Assembly (NCBI GenBank): GCA_028583685.1
Contig: JAMXIF010000022.1
Span: 5,160,522 to 5,224,521 of the forward strand
DNA: 64,000 nucleotides
Source: Petaurus breviceps papuanus
Taxonomy: Eukaryota > Chordata > Mammalia > Diprotodontia > Petauridae
Direction: 5' to 3'
The notes beneath the pieces were generated by a model that saw only the letters and a list, made by a program, of their open reading frames with translations, was not told the origin of the DNA and did no database searches. The position numbers were made by a program, and so were the translations under genes. Positions 1 to 11,569 of this stretch are shown here, one piece after another (within the stretch, counting starts at the first letter, position 1; every line of letters starts with the position of its first letter).

Positions 1-172
1 GAGTGGTTTGCCATTTCCTTCTCCAGCTCCAGGAACTAAGGCAAATAGAATGAAGTGACTTGCCCAGGGTCACCTAGCTAGTAAGCATCTGAGGTCAAAT
101 TTGAACTCAGGAACATGAGTTTTCTTGACTCCAGGCCTGGCACTCTATCCACTGTGCCACCCAGCTGTCCTA
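1..172 (-). repeat. tRNA-derived marsupial SINE with RTE-like tail, cut by window edge
   Basis: Reads from a tRNA-like head (complement of 'ggacagctgggtggcacagt') at 172 down to the 'gagtggtttgccatttcctt' tail at 1. This is the long SINE form (about 250 bp), seen again at 56009. Confidence 0.8.
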
Positions 173-425
173 TAATAATGATTAATAGCTCAATTTCTAT
201 AGCACCTCAAGATTTGTAAAGTATTTAACACATATTATCTCCTTTGATCCTCTCCATAATCTTGTGAAGTAGAGGCTTATTAATATCTTCACTGACAGAT
301 GAGGAAACTGAGGCTCAGAAAATTTGAGTGACTTTCCCAAGTGAGTTTCTGAGGCAGGTTTTGAATTCAGGAGCTCCTGACTTCAAGTCCAATGTTATAC
401 CTATTAAGTTATGCTGCGTCTTACA
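173..425 (-). repeat. CORE-SINE / MIR-like copy
   Basis: Contains the reverse MIR core 'cagatgaggaaactgaggct' and the flanking 'ctcctttgatcctc' block. About 250 bp, old and diverged. Confidence 0.8.
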
Positions 426-604
426 CCACCCTATCCCATCTCCTCCTATCTTTCAAGACACATATGTAGCTTCTAACACACGATCCTAATCTTGCATTAG
501 GTGTTCAACTGAAGTCAACCATGCCCAGGCTAATATTGGCGGAGAACTAATGAGAAGAGTATTAGAATTTATGGTGCCACTCCTTTCTCAGCAGCCTAAT
601 CCAA

Positions 605-706
605 AATAATAATGATAATAATAATGATAAAATAGTTCCAGCATGTTGTGAGGAAAGCACTTTGTGAACTGAAAAGCTCTTTGTAAATACAAGCTATTAT
701 TATTAC
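605..706 (+). repeat. CORE-SINE 3' fragment
   Basis: Only the 3' part is left: 'cactttgtgaactg', 'gctctttgtaaata' and an 'attattatt' tail. Confidence 0.6.
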
Positions 707-1157
707 TTGTTACATATTTCTGTTCATGTTATGCTATATGTGCACACATATGCCAGCCTGCCTTTAAGAAGGTTATATCAATTGGAAAACAAATAAAATT
801 GACATTATTTAATATTTCCCTTTCATATAATACCTCGATACTATAGAAAATGTTAATGAAACAACTGCTCTGACTACACCTGATGAGATGGTGGTTACCT
901 TCTGGGGAACCATAATGGCCACCCAGGGATGATTCCTTCCCTACCCCACTTTATAATTCTCCCTCTATTACTCCCTAAACCCTGGAATTTAGGAACCAAG
1001 GCAAGTAGATACAACCTATCTCTTTAATCTCAACAGCACTGGCAATTCCAACAACAGCAAGGACTGACTGCACACACATTACTGAATAACCTCTAAATGA
1101 TGTATAATAGGGATCATCCCACCAATATGATGTTTACATTGAGATTATTCCTCTTAC

Positions 1158-1679
1158 CTATAGTCAATGCCTCAAACAGCCGGTGGATAATTTTGATATC
1201 CTTCACAATTCCTGATTCCTGGATTCTCTTCACAAAATCATCCAGATGCATATGCTTCTTTGGTAACTCAAAGTTTTTCACGTGGTCATCTACCTTGGTG
1301 ACTTCTCTTGGTTTTTCCATTATTTCACTAATGAGTCTTTTGAGCTCTGGCTGCCGTTCAGCTTGGGAACGCTCAGAAGAAGACATTGACTCCACCATTC
1401 TATTTACGAGATCAGCAGGAAAAATACTTATGTCCGTTCTGTATAGACTCTGAAAATCTGAAAGCGCACCCAGGAGCTTCCCTTGCATTAAATTAATGAG
1501 TCCTCGAAGGTATAAATACCTTGCCAGCAGCACAGAGTTATCAGATGGTGGGAAATTGATAGCCTTACTCAGAAGGTTGATAAAATCAGCAAAATAGGAA
1601 TGAACACACTGACTCACCAGTGGAAAATGTATTTCTGGTATCTTGAATGTGTATACTGATTTGGAGGTCAGCTTTGGAA
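1158..1679 (-). CDS. DENND3: DENND3 exon w12: post-DENN helical linker
   Basis: A 522 nt exon, phase 1 in and 1 out, encoding residues 561-734. It opens with [20 protein letters not shown] and continues with a helical [20 protein letters not shown] segment. Then comes a TPR-like helix pair, [20 protein letters not shown] and [20 protein letters not shown]. Next is a charged helix with [20 protein letters not shown], and [20 protein letters not shown] runs to RLFEALTI. In the human protein this leads into the lipid-binding PHenn part and WD40 repeats, absent here. The acceptor is cttttag/ttccaa and the donor is ctatag/gtaaga. Confidence 0.93.
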
Positions 1680-3032
1680 CTAAAAGCCAACAACAATAAA
1701 AAAAATATAAGTAAGGTTGAAAGTAAGAAAGTTATCAACATATGCCCTCAAAGTCAATATTATTTGCTCATCATAACTTTTAGGTGGAATATCTGTATAC
1801 CCTGGGAACTATGTCTACATGTTGCAAAAAATCCAAATGCTGCAGAACCTGAAAATGTAGTGAGTCTATAATCTACCATATATTGGCCATGAAACCAACC
1901 TCTGCACATATTCCTTGAACCCATACTATTCCTATGAAGTGACTCAGAATCTGTTTTGATCAATCAATCAGTGTTTACTAAGCACTTATTTTATGTCTGA
2001 TATTGTGTTAGGCACTGGATTTTTTAACTCAGATGTTTTTTTCTTTTTTTTATTATTATGAAGTTGAAAAACATCAAACATGGGCTTTCAAGTATGCAAA
2101 GGGCAGAAAAAAGGGAATGTATATGAAACTGAACATCTATCACATACAGTTTCTTAAGTATATATTAAATTGAAAACAATAGTTTTAACAAAACTGTCCT
2201 GCTTATCTGTGTCCCTTCTGAACTTCCTTCTTTCTGTTCTAAATATTTTTTATATTTCATTGACACTTGTCTATTTTCCTTTTATATTATTGTATCACTA
2301 TCAACTCTCTACCCAGGCCAATAATTTCAATATAAACCCTTCTCATATTGTTCTGGATATAGGTCAGTCAGTTTTCAGATCTCTCCAGGGGCCCCATCCC
2401 ATCCACTTATGAAATACTCCAGGATTCAAATGGAACTGGGACTCTCCATCTACTACTTCCCATAGAGAGAATGCAGTGAGAATGCTTGAGAAGGCACTCT
2501 GATCTCTCCAATCCCCACCATGGGGGCTTCCCTTCACCAAAAACTAGCCCAACAGATTCAACTTGCCACAGCAGTTCCAGACAGGGGTGAGTGTCCCAGC
2601 TCTTTTTTATATTTAGAAGGACCTCAGAAGCTCTAAAACAAGCTGATGTTTACAGAATGACAGGTTAGAGTTGGCCCCTGGGTCAGTTTACAAACAAGTT
2701 GGTGCTATGGTGGAACATGATTTGCTGCAGCTCAGAGAGAAACAAAATGTGTCAAGCGTCAAACTGTCAACTTGTATTTTATTGTAATTTATATTTCAGG
2801 GGCTCCTTGGATACTTCAAGATGACATTATAAACTAAATTATTTTTACAAATTCAGCTATTTCACATAAGCAAACACCATGTCATTCAGTTAGGATATTT
2901 TAAAAATATGTATCTATTCCAAAAAAAAATATATCTAAAAAGTCTAGAATTGCATTTCTGCATTATAAAAAGTTTTAGCAGCTTCTGTCAAAGTCTAGGG
3001 AAAGAAATGACACAGATAAATCACTTTATCAC
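1680..3032 (-). other. DENND3: DENND3 intron between w11 and w12
   Basis: A 1.35 kb intron. 1965-2015 is a short SINE/L2-end scrap with the marsupial pattern 'tcaatcagtgtttactaagc'. 2030-2165 looks like an old repeat tail of unknown family. The rest is unassigned, and no second gene is seen. Confidence 0.65.
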
Positions 3033-3235
3033 CTGTATTATTGCCTTTATAACTATTCACAGTTTCTATTTTCCGAAGTGATGAATTCCTTGGGGGTAAT
3101 TCAGGTAATGTTATGTCTTGTAGATTTGGCATGCTCATTACCATTCGTCTGTTAGCTATGTGCTGAGGAGAAAATCTTCGAGAAGCCATTTTCTCAATTG
3201 TTGGTCTTCTTGGGCTTACAAGCATGACGCTCATT
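3033..3235 (-). CDS. DENND3: DENND3 exon w11: flexible, phosphorylation-rich regulatory segment
   Basis: A 203 nt exon, phase 2 in and 1 out, encoding residues 493-560: [60 protein letters not shown]. It has no predicted fold, and is rich in Arg, Ser and Pro with SP sites and an RRMVMSMP motif of 14-3-3 type. Published work on mammalian DENND3 reports ULK phosphorylation after the DENN domain that activates Rab12 exchange during starvation. I infer, but cannot number, that the sites fall here. The acceptor is ttttcag/aatgag and the donor is tacag/gtgata. Confidence 0.9.
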
Positions 3236-3534
3236 CTGAAAAGACAAATAAACCATAAGTAACCGTATTCTATAGATGTTGCAATATACTGAAGAATATG
3301 ACTCCTCAGAGGCCAATATGAAGGCAGACACAAGCAGAGAAGTAGAAATTAGAGCTGTTAATGAAATGGAAAAACATACTATACAATTAAAGAGTTTATC
3401 AATGACCATTTATTAAGTACCTACTATAACTAACATCTAAAATTTAACCTGTATCCAAAAAGAAAATCCAGAAACTTAGCAGTGGCTGATATCTCTAGCT
3501 CCAGAGCAGTCTCTAAATGATGGATTCTTCATAA

Positions 3535-3722
3535 TTTTTTTTTTTCACCACGGCTGTCAAGTGAAGCCTATGTACCCTCTCTTAGAATAATGTTTTTAAA
3601 TGCATGAAATAAAAATACATAGAATGGCTAAGGAAATTAATTTAATTGAATTAAAAGAGTCATCAAAATATTTTTTAAAAAACAATTTCATGGACCCCAG
3701 AATAAAAACCGATATTCTGAAC
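3535..3722 (+). mobile_element. Old hAT-type non-autonomous DNA transposon fragment
   Basis: Shares 'gaagcctatgtaccc', 'agaataatgtttttaaatgc' and 'catggacccc' with the better bounded hAT copies at 37060 and 44393. Ends and target duplication are not clear. Confidence 0.5.
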
Positions 3723-4308
3723 AAATCCAATTTAAGATATTTGGGGCTTAACATTTCAGCAGACTCTCACCAAACACTCAGTTTGACAGTTTAAGCACGA
3801 TTATGTGTTTGTTCTGGGGAAATTCTAAAAAGGATTATTAAGAGAGATGGTTTGTGAAAAGAAAATTGATAATTTCAAAGAACATGGTTTCACCAAGTAC
3901 AAGTTATGCTAGACTATCCTAATTTTTTGTTGTTGATAGAATTGCTAAACTAATAAATGAAGGGAACTGTGGTTACAGTCTCCCTAGATTTCAGCAAAGC
4001 TTTTGATAAAGTATTTCATATTATTCTTGTGGAGAAAATGGGGAAAGGCAGACTAGATGACAATACAATTACATGGACTCAGAATTGGGTGGATGACCAG
4101 ACTCAAAGAGCAGCTGTTAATGGTTCAAAGACGACATAGCAGGAGATCTGCAGCAGAGTTCCCCAGGGATCAGCTTTATGCTGTTTATCAGTGACTTAAG
4201 TAAGGACATAGAGAGCAGTCTAATCAAATTTGTCAATAACACAAATCTGGAAGGAACAGCTAACAGTAGATGATGGTCAAGACACAAAAGTGTCTTGACA
4301 GGCTGGAG

Positions 4309-4463
4309 CAGGGGTCAGCAAACTCCTGCTTTCACCCACAAGCTAAGAACAGCTTTTACATTTTAAAATAAAGTTTAATTATATTTAAAAATGTAAAAAA
4401 TATTCTTGGTTCACCGACTTTACAAAAACAGGTCAATGGCCAGTAATAGTACTTGACCCCTTA
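4309..4463 (+). mobile_element. MER5-like hAT-Charlie miniature element
   Basis: Begins caggggtcagcaaactcctg, the Charlie/MER5-type terminus, and ends ...acttgacccctta (inverted). Flanked by an imperfect 8 bp duplication, ggctggag (4301-4308) and ggctagaa (4464-4471). Inserted into the L3 copy. Confidence 0.7.
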
Positions 4464-4818
4464 GGCTAGAAAACTTTGGGCTGAATTGAACAGAATAAAA
4501 ATATAGAGATAAAGGTAAAATTTTGTATTTGGATACAAAAAAAAATCTACAAGTACAAATCTGGGGATGGGGAGGGGAGTTAGGAGGGAATACAATTGTT
4601 CTGAAATATATCAGAAGGTTTCAGTGGACTGAAAGTTCAATGAGTTGGCAGTGTAATGTCTCAATCAAACCCCCCCCCCCCAATTAATCCAATCTAGGGC
4701 TATGTTAAGAGAGTCATAGTTCCCAGGAATAAGGAGGTGACAGTCTCACTGTACTTTGCCATCATCAGACCTCATCTAGATTATTGTATTCAGTTTGGGG
4801 AGTTTAAGAAGGCTATTG

Positions 4819-4987
4819 GGGGCGGCTAGGTGGCACAGTGAATAGACCACTAGCCCTGGAGTCAGGAGGACCAGTCAGGAGGACCAGAGTTCAAATTCGG
4901 CCTCAGACACTTGACACACTTACTAGCTGTGTGACTTTGGGAAAGTCACTTAACCCCAACTGCTCTCCAAATAGAAAAAAAAAATAA
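4819..4987 (+). repeat. Short tRNA-derived marsupial SINE
   Basis: Head 'ggggcggctaggtggcacag', Pol III B-box region 'gagttcaaattc', and an A-rich tail. Target duplication aagaaggctattg / aagaaggatattg. Contains an internal duplication of 'gtcaggaggacca'. Inserted into L3. Confidence 0.88.
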
Positions 4988-5317
4988 AAGAAGGATATTG
5001 ATAAGCTTCCCAGACAAGGAGTGACCAGGACCATCCAGAGTCTTGAGTCTATGACACATGAGGACTGGATGAAATAACTGAGTAGAAGACAAGACTTAAG
5101 GGAGGCATGGCAAACTGTCTTCAATTATCTCAAAGGCTATCAAGTGGAGAAGAGATTAGAAGTGTTCTATTTGGACCCAGAGAATAGAACTGATCAACCT
5201 AGGCTTGATATCATCATAAACATAATAATGAGAACAGCCCCAAGTAGAATGGACTACCCTGGGAAATGGTAGGGTCCTCTCCTGGGAGAGCTTCATGCAG
5301 AGATAAGGTGGCCACTT

Positions 5318-5572
5318 GAAGGGGAGCTAGGTGGCACAGTTGACAGAGTGCTAGTCGGGAGTCTGGAAGATCTGAGTTCAAGTCCAACCCCAGGTACCTC
5401 CTAATTGTGTGACCCTGGGCAAGTAATTTAACCTGTCTCAGTTTGCTCAATTGTGAAATAGGGACAATAATAGGACCTACGTCCTATGGCTGTGAGAATC
5501 AAATGAGATAATATTTGTAAGGCGTTTAGCACAATATCTGGTACATAGAAGGCATTTAATAAAGGTTTCTCT
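5318..5572 (+). repeat. CORE-SINE with marsupial tRNA head
   Basis: tRNA-type head 'gggagctaggtggcacagtt', then a MIR-like core and the tail 'aatgagataatatttgtaag'. Inserted in the 3' part of the L3 copy. Confidence 0.8.
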
Positions 5573-5903
5573 TCTCCTTGCTTTCCCCACTTGTCTGACA
5601 TGTCACTGGAGGGATTCCTTTGTGTGTGACTGCTACTGAGGTAAGCTTCCAATTCTCAAATTCTGTGATTCTGTGATACATACAGGAAAGACGAAGTGGA
5701 TGAAGAACGCCTGTTGTCCTGATTGTGATATAAAGTTAGGACAGCTCACTCATCAGTATATATATATCTTCAACAGATATTGCAAATGAACAATGTGAGC
5801 CACGGATTGAACAGAAGGAAGAAAATAGGCAATGGCCTTTGGGAAATTAAAAAGTTCCTTTAATGATCCCAAGATTCTCCCTGAAACAAAAGCCAATCTT
5901 TTT

Positions 5904-6075
5904 TTTTTTTTTTTTTTTTTTTTTAGTTGGGGAAGGTAGGGCAATTGGGGTTAAGTGACTTGCCCAAGGTCACACAGCTAGTTTTTGTGTTAAGTGTCTG
6001 AGGCTGGATTTGAACTCAGGTCCTCCTGACTCCAGGGCTGGTGCTCTAATTCACTGTGCCACCTAGTCACCCCAT
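5904..6075 (-). repeat. Short tRNA-derived marsupial SINE
   Basis: Complete copy with poly-A (as T run) and head at 6075. Perfect 15 bp target duplication aaagccaatcttttt at 5889 and 6076. Confidence 0.9.
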
Positions 6076-6592
6076 AAAGCCAATCTTTTTAACACCAATA
6101 TTCTTCTGGTGATGTCTTGGGTAATAAATCATGGAATATTATAGTTCCTGAAGAAACGAAGTTAAGCGGGGTTTGGAGAGTTCGTGGTAGGTATGACAGA
6201 TAAATGAAGAATTATGCAGGACAAGAAGTATAAAGAGAAATATATGACTGGTAAAACAAGAAGAAAGAACACAACTGAGAGAGGACCAATGGACAGAGAG
6301 CCTGTGTACTCCACAGGTGCTCATAAAATGTCAAGAGAATAAGCATTTTCCTACTGATTTAGGTGGGCCTGCCATGGAGGATTTTGGGGAAGATGTGGAG
6401 GAAGTCCCACAAGATAGAGACATGGTATGTACAAGTTACAGTCTGCTCTGTTGGAGGGAGTACCCACAATGGCAAGATTGCAAACACATGGTAGTATCAG
6501 GGTATAAGGGCAACGTTTCTATTAAAGCGAGAGATGGATGGTATGCATATTTTACTACATATATGAGAGACAATATTTGACTCACAGAGTGC

Positions 6593-6785
6593 AACCAAAT
6601 TAATATAGTGCTAGGAATCAGAAGACCTCGACTCAAATCCTGGGCCTGCTGTGTACCAGATGTATGACACTACCCATACTGCTTCATCTCTCTAATCCTC
6701 AGTTTTCACATCTATAAAACAGAATGCCATCTGCCCAGCCCATCTCAAAGGATGGTTGTAAGGATCAGAAGGGATGCTCAAAATG
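6593..6785 (+). repeat. CORE-SINE / MIR-like copy
   Basis: Recognised by 'agtgctaggaatcagaagac', 'actcaaatcctggg', 'cctcagttttcacatct' and 'ggatggttgtaaggatca'. Confidence 0.7.
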
Positions 6786-7027
6786 GATCTAGGATCTCAT
6801 AGATTTGGGAGTACATTCCACTGATTTAGCCCACAATCTCTATATGCTTGCCCATTCTATGTAATTCTTATCCAAGTGTTTCTCGAAATTCACAACAGGA
6901 AGTTTACCCTTTGTGCTACGACCTTCCTGGTTTCCCTCTCCCATTGACAGAGCACCAGAGGAGCACCTCAGCTGTTATCCCTAGCCAGACAGAGTACCAT
7001 CTTCTCTTCCGCCTTTTTTTTTTTTTT

Positions 7028-7110
7028 TAATAAGCATCAAATGAGATAGCTTTTGTAAAGCACTTAGAACAATGCCCGGTATATGGGAGATGCCTACTAA
7101 GAGCCTGCTC
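7028..7110 (+). repeat. CORE-SINE 3' fragment
   Basis: Tail only: 'aatgagatagcttttgtaaa', 'gcacttagaacaatgcc'. Confidence 0.55.
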
Positions 7111-7686
7111 CTTTTTCCTCCCCATCCTATATTTCTTGGATGACATATTTTACTCCAGTTCCTCTACGTTTCTCACGGGTACTAGACAGCTCACACACAT
7201 AATGCACCAGTCTGCTGTCTTCTGTGGGAGATTAATCTTCTAAATCTTAATATTTTGCTATTTTGAATTTGACAAATAATAACTTCTCATACACAAAAAA
7301 GAAAAAGGATTGCATATGCAACAACAAATGAGATTCATTTTTCAATTTGAGTCTGTTCTATTTCATATCTTGCTGCCATATAGGAATACTAGAATAAATC
7401 CCACATAGGAATAATGTTGTTGATATATAAAAAAAATGGGCCCATGTGTTCACAGGAAGCTTGTGGTTACTAGAGGGGCCCTGAAATTTCCAGAAGACAA
7501 TCTAGCCCACTCTCTTCCTCCTGTTCAACTCCAGGCACAGCTTGATGTCCATCTGTACTCTCTGTCCCAGACATACAAACTGATGGACAAGTTCTATAGC
7601 TGTCCATCCAAATGCATGTTATAATCTCAACACTAGCCATTCTTCACACACTTCTTCTCTGGATAGTCACATAAAACTCTGAGTAG

Positions 7687-7935
7687 TTAGAAATTTTTTC
7701 CAGGAGACTCTGCAATGTTCTGTATGATGTTACAACCAACACAGTAATCCAAAAGCATCCAGAATAACTTTTTTTGACTTGGATCTCCTCTATCATAATG
7801 GTGAACACCTTTAGCAAGCATATCTATCTCTGTTTTATGCTTTTCTTGATGTTTATGAGCAAAGGGCTGTTGAAAAGGGTTATATCTATTATTATGTCTT
7901 TCAAGGAATCCTGGATGCCTTTGATATATAAACAT
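7687..7935 (-). other. Unrecognised 82-codon open frame
   Basis: Opens MFIYQRHPGFLERHNNRYNP and continues with QQPFAHKHQEKHKTEIDMLA and a KLFWMLLDYCVGCNIIQNI end. Low in low-complexity sequence, yet without splice sites or a promoter that would make it a gene. It could be a remnant of a processed copy or of an unrecognised element. I do not assign a function. Confidence 0.25.
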
Positions 7936-8060
7936 ATTATGGGAAAGGGGCCTTTAAGATGGCATTACCCTTTACTTTCATAAATAAGAAAAAAAAATAA
8001 GAATAGCAGGATCTTATATTCTCTACTTCTTTGAGGCAAAAATCAAATCAACAAGTATTT

Positions 8061-8369
8061 CTTTTTTTTTTTTTTAAGCAATCAGGGTTAAGTAACTTGC
8101 TCAAGGTTACACGGCCAGTTATTTCTGGGTGTGGTGCTGAGTGTCTGAGCCCAGGATTCAATCTCCAGGTCATCGTGACCCTAGAGCCGGTGCTCTTACT
8201 CGCTGAGCCACCTGGCTGCCCCTAAGCAATTGGGGTTAAGTAACTTGCTCAAGGTTACACGGCCAGGTGTTTCTGGGTGGGTGCTAAGTGTCTGAGCCCG
8301 GATTCGATCTCCAGGTCATCCCGACACTGGAGCCGGTGCTCTTACTCGCTGCGCTACCTGGCCGCCCCG
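8061..8369 (-). repeat. Dimeric tRNA-derived SINE (second marsupial type)
   Basis: Two head-to-tail monomers, 8061-8222 and 8223-8369, each with the complement of 'cggccaggtagcgcagcgag' and 'cctggagatcgaatcc'. Single 15 bp target duplication aatcaacaagtattt at 8046 and 8370, so it moved as a dimer. It landed in the 3' end of an L2 copy. Confidence 0.88.
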
Positions 8370-8384
8370 AATCAACAAGTATTT

Positions 8385-8872
8385 ATTAAGGACCTGCTAT
8401 GTGCTAGGTACTGTGAATACAAAGAAAAGTCAAAAATAATCCCTGTGGGCTCTCAAGGAGCTTGTGGTCTAACGGAGGACACAACACGCAAACAACAACG
8501 CACAGAAAAGTTATCTACATGGGATAAATGAGATCATCTCAGAGTGAAGGTGCTATGATTCACTGGTGACTGGCAAAGCCCTTAGCCAGAGAAGCCAGGA
8601 AGCAGATATGAGGAAAGAGTGTTCCAAGCATGGAGGGAAAGTCCATGAAAATGATCAGAATCTAGAGATGGTGTTATCACGTCTGAGGAACAGCAAGGAA
8701 CCCTGTGTCACTGTATTGCAGAGTATATACACAAGGGCAGGGACTGTCTTTCTTTCTGCTTGTACTTGTATTCCTAGCGTGTAGCACAGTGTCTAGAGTG
8801 TAGTAAAAACTTAACAAATGCTTTGTTGACTGACTGACATGAAAGGAGCTAGGATATGAAGGGCTTCAAAAT
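8385..8872 (-). mobile_element. L2-family LINE, 3' part, left half
   Basis: Reverse of the L2 end: 'tatttattaaggacctgcta', 'ctctcaaggagcttgtg', 'gttccaagcatgg' and 'gaggaacagcaaggaa'. It resumes at 12866 after an L1 insertion. A plus-oriented L2 3' scrap (8730-8846) lies inside. Confidence 0.72.
8730..8846 (+). mobile_element. L2 3' end scrap, inside an opposite L2 copy
   Basis: 'agggcagggactgtctttct' through 'agcacagtgtctaga' to 'aacaaatgctttgttgactg', the standard L2 3' terminus in plus orientation. Confidence 0.7.
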
Positions 8873-10150
8873 CCAAACAAGTGATTTTTAAATAGTACTT
8901 CATTTTTTTCCGAATTACACGTCAAAATAATTTTTAACATTCCTTTTTACAAGATTTTGAATACCAAATTTTTCTCCCTCTCTGCCCTTCCTTCTTCCTA
9001 AAATGGAAGACAATTTGACATAGGTGATACATGTACTATCATATAAAACATGTCCATATTAGTCACATTTGTGAAAGAAGAAACAGATCTAAAGGAAAAA
9101 AAACCATGAAAAAGAACAGTTAAGTGAAAAAAAAATTGGCTTCAATCTGCATTCAGAGTCCATCAGCTCTTGATCTAGATGTGGATAGCATTTTCCTTCA
9201 CGAATCCTTTATACTCTTCTTGGATCATACTGTTGCTGGGAAGAGCTGAGTCATTCATAGTTGATCATCACACAATGTTGCTGATACTGTGGACAATGTT
9301 TTCCTGGTTCTGTTCATTTCATTTTTCATCAGTTTGAATGAGTCTTTCCAGGATTTTTCTGAAATCTGCCTGTTCACCATTTCTTATCGCACAATAACAT
9401 TCCATTACATTTATATAACATAGCTTGTTCAGTCACTCCCCAACTGATGGGCATCCCCTCAGTTTCCAATATTTTGCTACCATGAAAAGGGCTGCTATAA
9501 ATATTTTTGTACATGTTAAGTTCTTTTCTGTTTTTTTTTTAATGATCTCTTTGGGATATAGACTTAGTAGTGGTATTGCTGGATCAAAGGGTATGCACAG
9601 TTTGGTTGCCCTTTGGACATAGTTCCAAATAGCTCTCCAGAATGGTTGGATCAGTTCACAACTCAACCAACAGTGCATTAGTGTTCCAATTTTCCTACAT
9701 CTTTTCCAACATTTATCATTTTCCTTTTTGGTCATATTACCCAATCTGATAGGTGTGAGGTGGTACCACAGAACTGTTTTAATTTGCATTTCTCTAACCA
9801 AAAATGATTTGGAGCATTTCTTCATTTGCCTAAAGACAGCTTTGATTTCTACATCTGAAATGTGCCTTTTCATATCCTTTGACCATTTATCAATTGGAGA
9901 ATGGTTTGTATTGTTATAAATTTGACTCAGTTCTTTATGTATTTAAGAAATGAGGCCTTCATCAGATACTTGCTGTAAAGATTGTTTCCCAGCCTTTTGC
10001 TTTCCTTCTAATCTTGGTTATATAGGCTTTGCTTATGCAAAAGCTTCTTAATTTAATATAACCAAAATTATCTATTTTGCTTTTTGTAATGCTCTCTCTT
10101 GTTTGGTCATAAACCTACAACTCATTTAACTTCTCCTTTAAGAATTTGGA

Positions 10151-10298
10151 AGCTAGGTAGTGCAGTGAATAGAGCACCGGTCCTGGAGTCAGGAGGACCT
10201 GAGTTCAAATCCAGCCTCAAATACTTAACACAAAAACTAGCTGTGTGACCTTAGGCAAGTCACTTAACCCTAACTGCCCCCCAAAAAGCAAAAAAAAA
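10151..10298 (+). repeat. Short tRNA-derived SINE inside L1
   Basis: Head 'agctaggtagtgcagtgaat' and A-rich tail, with an 11 bp target duplication aagaatttgga at 10140 and 10299. Confidence 0.88.
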
Positions 10299-10319
10299 AA
10301 GAATTTGGAGGCTATACCA

Positions 10320-10368
10320 CTTTGTGCACATATATTTAGCACCAATTTGTGCACATATATTTAGTATT
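10320..10368. repeat. Short direct duplication in L1
   Basis: 'tttgtgcacatatatttag' occurs twice, about 25 bp apart, near the point where the ORF2 interior is missing. Confidence 0.7.
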
Positions 10369-10959
10369 GATGTTACTTCATTGTCTATGATATCTTTTAG
10401 CAAAATGTAGTTTCCTTTCTTAATCTCTTTTAATTAGGTCTATTTTTGCTTGTGCTTTGTCTGAGATCAGGATTGCTATCCCTATTTTATTTTGTTTTTT
10501 TTTTTAACTTCAGCTAAAGCATAATAGATTCTGCTCCACCCCCTTATCTTTTCTCTGTGTGTGTTTCTGCTTCAAGCATGTTTCTTGTAAACAACTGATT
10601 GTAGATTCTGGTTTTTGATCCATTCTACTATCCACTTCTGTTTTATGGGAGAGTTCATCCCATTCACATTCACAGTTATGATTGCTAACTATGTATTTCC
10701 CTCCATTCTTTTTTTTTAAATTAAATTTTATTTTTTATTTTTAGTTTACATCATTCACTTCCACAAGATTTCAAGTTACAAATTTTCTCCCCATCTTTTC
10801 CCTACCCACCACCCCAACACAGCAATTCCACTGTATACCCCCTTCCCCAATCTGCTCTCTCCTATATCCTCCTCCATCCCCCTCCAACTTTCCAGTAAGG
10901 CAAGATGGATCTCTATACCACAGTGCCTATATATCTTATTTCCCAGTTGCATGTAAAAA

Positions 10960-11010
10960 AAAATATATATATATATATATATACATACATACATATACAT
11001 GTATATTTTT
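10960..11010. repeat. TA/CATA microsatellite in L1
   Basis: Alternating TA then CATA units, within the minus-strand L1 copy. Confidence 0.8.
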
Positions 11011-11569
11011 TTAAACATTTGATTTTAAAACTTTGAATTCCAGATTCTTTCCCTTCCTCCCTCGTCACCCACCCTTACTGGGAAGATAGGCAATTCAATA
11101 TAGGTTGTACTCGTGTAGCTATGCAGAACATTTCCATAGTGGATATATTGTGAAGGACAGACCATATTTCCCTCCAGCCTATCCCCCCACTTGTTCTGTT
11201 CTCTACTTTGACCCTGTCCCTTTACAAGTGTGTGTTGTGCTTCTAACTTCCCTCCCCTCCAACCTGCCCTCCCTCCATCATTCCCCCTCTCATCCTTTCC
11301 CTCCCTACTCTCTTATAGGGTGAGATACCCTATTTACTGTATATGTTATTCCCTCCCTAAGTCAAATTCAATGAGAGTAAGGTTGACCCATTCCCTTTTG
11401 CCTTGCTGTTCTTCCTCTCCATTGTAACAGTTTTCCCTTACCTCTTCTATATGAGATAATTTACCCCATTCTGTCTTTCCCCATCTCCTCTCATTATATT
11501 CCTCACTTCTCAGTTTCACCTTTTAAGTATCATCCCTTCCTATTCAATTGGTCCTGTGCCCTCTATGTA

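Larger units (their letters stand above)
1..1157 (-). other. DENND3: DENND3 intron (3' side of exon w12), partial
   Basis: Intronic sequence after the w12 donor. Three SINE copies cover 1-425 and 605-706; the remainder (430-600 and 710-1157) is AT-rich and shows no exon, repeat family or structure that I recognise. Confidence 0.7.
3830..5690 (+). mobile_element. L3/CR1-family LINE, 3' half, with nested insertions
   Basis: Encodes a decayed CR1-type reverse transcriptase segment at 3957-4137 (VVTVSLDFSKAFDKVFHIIL then WVDDQTQRAAVNGS), followed by 'agagttccccagggatca' (VPQGS region). The 3' end finishes at 'ttctgtgattctgtgatac', typical of L3. Broken by many substitutions. Interrupted by a hAT element (4309-4463), a SINE (4819-4987) and a CORE-SINE (5318-5572), all therefore younger. 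Confidence 0.8.
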
